Source: Clostridia bacterium
GTDB taxonomy: Bacteria; Bacillota; Clostridia; Oscillospirales; CAG-272
NCBI GenBank assembly: GCA_017408535.1
Contig: JAFQUL010000235.1
Span: 1 to 7,503 of the forward strand
Length of the DNA stretch: 7,503 bases
Reading direction: 5' to 3'
The stretch's first letter is position 1. Each line of letters opens with the position of its first letter. The notes below the pieces were generated by a model that did not search any database, was not told where the DNA came from, and saw only the letters and a list, made by a program, of their open reading frames with translations. The position numbers and the translations under genes were made by a program. Positions 5,801 through 7,503 of this stretch are shown here, piece by piece.

Positions 5801-7324
5801 ATGATGAAACGAACGCTTTCATTCTTGCTCGTTCTCTCTATGCTGCTGACAATGCTTGTGGCTTGCTCCGGCGGTTCGGATAAGAACGACGGCAAGAACC
5901 CCACAACCACCGCACCGTCAGACACAACTGCATCCTCTGATGCTATCACCGCAGAGATCGAACCTATGGATGAGGCTCTTGCTAACCTGGATTACGGCGG
6001 GGACAGAACCGTTGTTATCCTTGCAAGAGATGACAAAGAAGGATGGGCAGCAGACGAGCTTTATGTAGAGGAGCTTAGCAGCGACCCGGTATCCGACTCT
6101 GTTTACAACAGAAACGCTACCGTTTGTGAGATCCTCGGTCTTGAGGACATCATCCTTGAAACTGCCGACGGCAGAGAGGGTATCCAGCAGAAGGTCAACG
6201 TAATGGTTGGCTCTGGCGACCAGACCTACGACATAGTTGCCGCATCGGTAGTATACGGTACCCCTATGATCAGACAGGGTCTTGTGTATAACCTTTACGA
6301 TAACGGAATAGATACCTATCTTGACGCCACCGAGCCCTGGTGGAGCCAGTACTGGATAGAGCAGGCAGAGCTGGGTGACAGACTTTACTGCATCACCGGT
6401 GCTCCCGCACTTTCCCTTTCCAGACTTCTCTTTGTTACATACTATAACAAGGACCTTGCGGACAGAATTCAGCTTGAAGAGGATATGTACACCGTAGTTG
6501 ACGAGGGACGCTGGACTCTCGACTATATAAGCGAGCTTATCCCGGAAATGTACAGCAGCCTTAACGGTGACGATATCAGAGATGAAGAAGATATGTACGG
6601 TCTTGCTATCAACCACTACGAGCACGTCGATATGTTCTTTAACTGTCTGGATCTGACCATGCTTACAAAAGACGAAGAGGGCTGGCTTGAGCCTGACAAC
6701 ACCAGTAAGGAGAAGATATCCACCGCCTTTGATAAGGTATTCGCTCTTATCCGTGAGAATACCGGTACCTTCGATACCAAGGATACTGCAGGCTTTGATG
6801 TTGCGATGGGTATGTTCGCCGGCGGTAACGTGCTCTTTGCTCCCCTTCACCTTAAGTATGCAGAGACTGCCTCTTTCAGAAACATGCAGGACGAGTACGG
6901 TATTCTTCCTATTCCCAAGTATGACGAGAATCAGGAGAACTACTACACCTACGCTCATGACCAGTACACTGTATTTATGGTACCCAAGACTGTTGCTGAC
7001 CCCGAGTTGAGCGGAGCAGTTCTTGAGGCTATGGCATACGAGTCCTACAAGAGCGTTCAGCCTACCTACTACAATTTAGTTCTTAAGGGCAGATACGCAA
7101 ACGATCCTCAGTCAAGACAGATGCTTGACACTATCACCACCGGCGTAAGAGTTGACCCCGGTTTCATCTACAGCATAATGCTTGGTGAGCCTAACGTTGA
7201 CGTATTCAGAAGTCCTATCTACCACAACGAGAGGTCCTTTGCTACCGAGTATGCAAAGGAGACGAAAATGCTTCCCATCTTTACCAAGGGACTGAGGGAA
7301 GTAATATCCCAGTTTGATTTCTAA
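5801..7324 (+). CDS. Extracellular solute-binding lipoprotein (ABC transporter type), copy 2
   Basis: This is a paralogue of the gene at 3998-5521, alignable end to end with one 2-residue deletion in the linker and one single-residue insertion (the EED near residue 223). Identity is roughly two thirds to 70% by eye. Two adjacent ATG codons (5801 and 5804) could start it. AGGAG (5791-5795) is 5 nt from the first and 8 nt from the second, and the second aligns with the start of copy 1, so 5804 is quite possible. The signal peptide ends in the lipobox LVAC (Cys22, or Cys21 from the second ATG), followed by a Thr/Ser/Pro linker. The solute-binding body keeps GSGDQTYDIVAAS, EPWWSQYWIEQ and FMVPKTVADPELSGAVLE. 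Differences cluster in the N-terminal ~110 residues of the mature protein and near the C-terminus (VDPGFIYSIMLGEPNVDVFR region), which may mean a changed ligand or partner. It has its own promoter, so it can be expressed separately from copy 1. Confidence 0.9.
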   Translation: MMKRTLSFLLVLSMLLTMLVACSGGSDKNDGKNPTTTAPSDTTASSDAITAEIEPMDEALANLDYGGDRTVVILARDDKEGWAADELYVEELSSDPVSDSVYNRNATVCEILGLEDIILETADGREGIQQKVNVMVGSGDQTYDIVAASVVYGTPMIRQGLVYNLYDNGIDTYLDATEPWWSQYWIEQAELGDRLYCITGAPALSLSRLLFVTYYNKDLADRIQLEEDMYTVVDEGRWTLDYISELIPEMYSSLNGDDIRDEEDMYGLAINHYEHVDMFFNCLDLTMLTKDEEGWLEPDNTSKEKISTAFDKVFALIRENTGTFDTKDTAGFDVAMGMFAGGNVLFAPLHLKYAETASFRNMQDEYGILPIPKYDENQENYYTYAHDQYTVFMVPKTVADPELSGAVLEAMAYESYKSVQPTYYNLVLKGRYANDPQSRQMLDTITTGVRVDPGFIYSIMLGEPNVDVFRSPIYHNERSFATEYAKETKMLPIFTKGLREVISQFDF

Positions 7325-7337
7325 TATATGAAAAGGA

Positions 7338-7488
7338 GGCTGTTGCATTTACAATGCAACAACCGTGGAGTTTGATTTGGCGGTCTGAAAACCGCCATTT
7401 TGGGCATTGAAATGCCCAAAAACATCAAACGTCCGCATCAAATTACTTCGTAATTTACGAAAATTTCTCCTTTCGGAGAGATTTTCGT
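7338..7488. other. Cluster of five perfect or near-perfect hairpins (structured RNA or palindromic repeat element)
   Basis: Within 151 nt there are five compact hairpins. H1 is TGTTGCATT/AATGCAACA (7341-7349, 7353-7361), extendable by GG/CC across one mismatch. H2 is TGGCGGT/ACCGCCA (7378-7384, 7391-7397). H3 is TTTTGGGCATT/AATGCCCAAAA (7398-7408, 7411-7421). H4 is AAATTAC/GTAATTT (7440-7446, 7450-7456). H5 has ACGAAAAT and TCTCC (7457-7470) pairing with GGAGA and ATTTTCGT (7475-7488) across a T-G wobble. GTTTGAT (7370-7376) and ATCAAAC (7424-7430) pair around H2 and H3, giving a three-way junction. No U tract follows the hairpins, so they are not ordinary terminators, and no coding gene fits. 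The element may continue beyond the right edge. Confidence 0.7.
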
Positions 7489-7503
7489 GGGGGGTGATCG
7501 CTT

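Noticed and set aside
5918..6958. A long open frame on the minus strand (346 codons) antisense to solute-binding protein copy 2
   Set aside because: Same reasoning as for copy 1: the frame mirrors sense codon bias, and nothing else supports it.
7354..7410. Small open frame of 18 codons inside the hairpin cluster
   Set aside because: AAGGAGG (7333-7339) is 14 nt away, too far for good initiation, and the frame lies fully within palindromic sequence that explains its composition.

Overview
The window looks like a Clostridia-type (Firmicutes) chromosome, probably a gut Oscillospiraceae/Ruminococcaceae relative. This rests on strong AAGGAG-type ribosome binding sites, SigA-like promoters with TGn-extended -10 boxes, intrinsic terminators, lipoprotein-type solute-binding proteins and the style of the proteins. 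The assignment is an inference; no rRNA or other taxonomic marker is present. Genes from about 760 onward are near 50% GC by eye, while the first ~600 bases are clearly AT-richer.

Layout. Positions 1-595 (minus) hold the N-terminal part of an XRE/Cro-C1-type helix-turn-helix regulator that runs off the left edge; it has its own extended -10 promoter. Positions 762-1415 (minus) encode a HAD-superfamily hydrolase with its own promoter and a clear intrinsic terminator (about 708-744). Positions 1416-1614 are a divergent intergenic region with back-to-back promoters, an inverted repeat and a tandem 10-bp repeat. From 1615 a plus-strand unit reads: a three-TM membrane protein of unknown function with a large predicted extracytoplasmic part (1615-3318), a cytidylate-kinase-like protein (3349-3963) and a lipoprotein solute-binding protein (3998-5521). 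Gaps of 30 and 34 nt suggest one operon, which ends at a strong terminator (5573-5627). A second, closely similar solute-binding lipoprotein follows (5801-7324). Its promoter begins inside the terminator of the first copy. The window ends in a dense cluster of perfect hairpins (7338-7488), which looks like a structured RNA or a palindromic interspersed repeat.

How the parts relate. The two solute-binding proteins are a tandem duplication (roughly two thirds to 70% identical by eye, same length). A scar of the kinase gene's 3' end appears to be preserved upstream of the second copy, so the duplicated block started inside the kinase gene. No ABC permease or ATPase is visible, so the binding proteins either serve a transporter encoded elsewhere or act with the unknown membrane protein and kinase as a sensing or uptake module. 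That last idea is inference only. The most unusual points are the operon composition, the duplication scar, the superposed terminator and promoter, and the hairpin cluster at the right edge.
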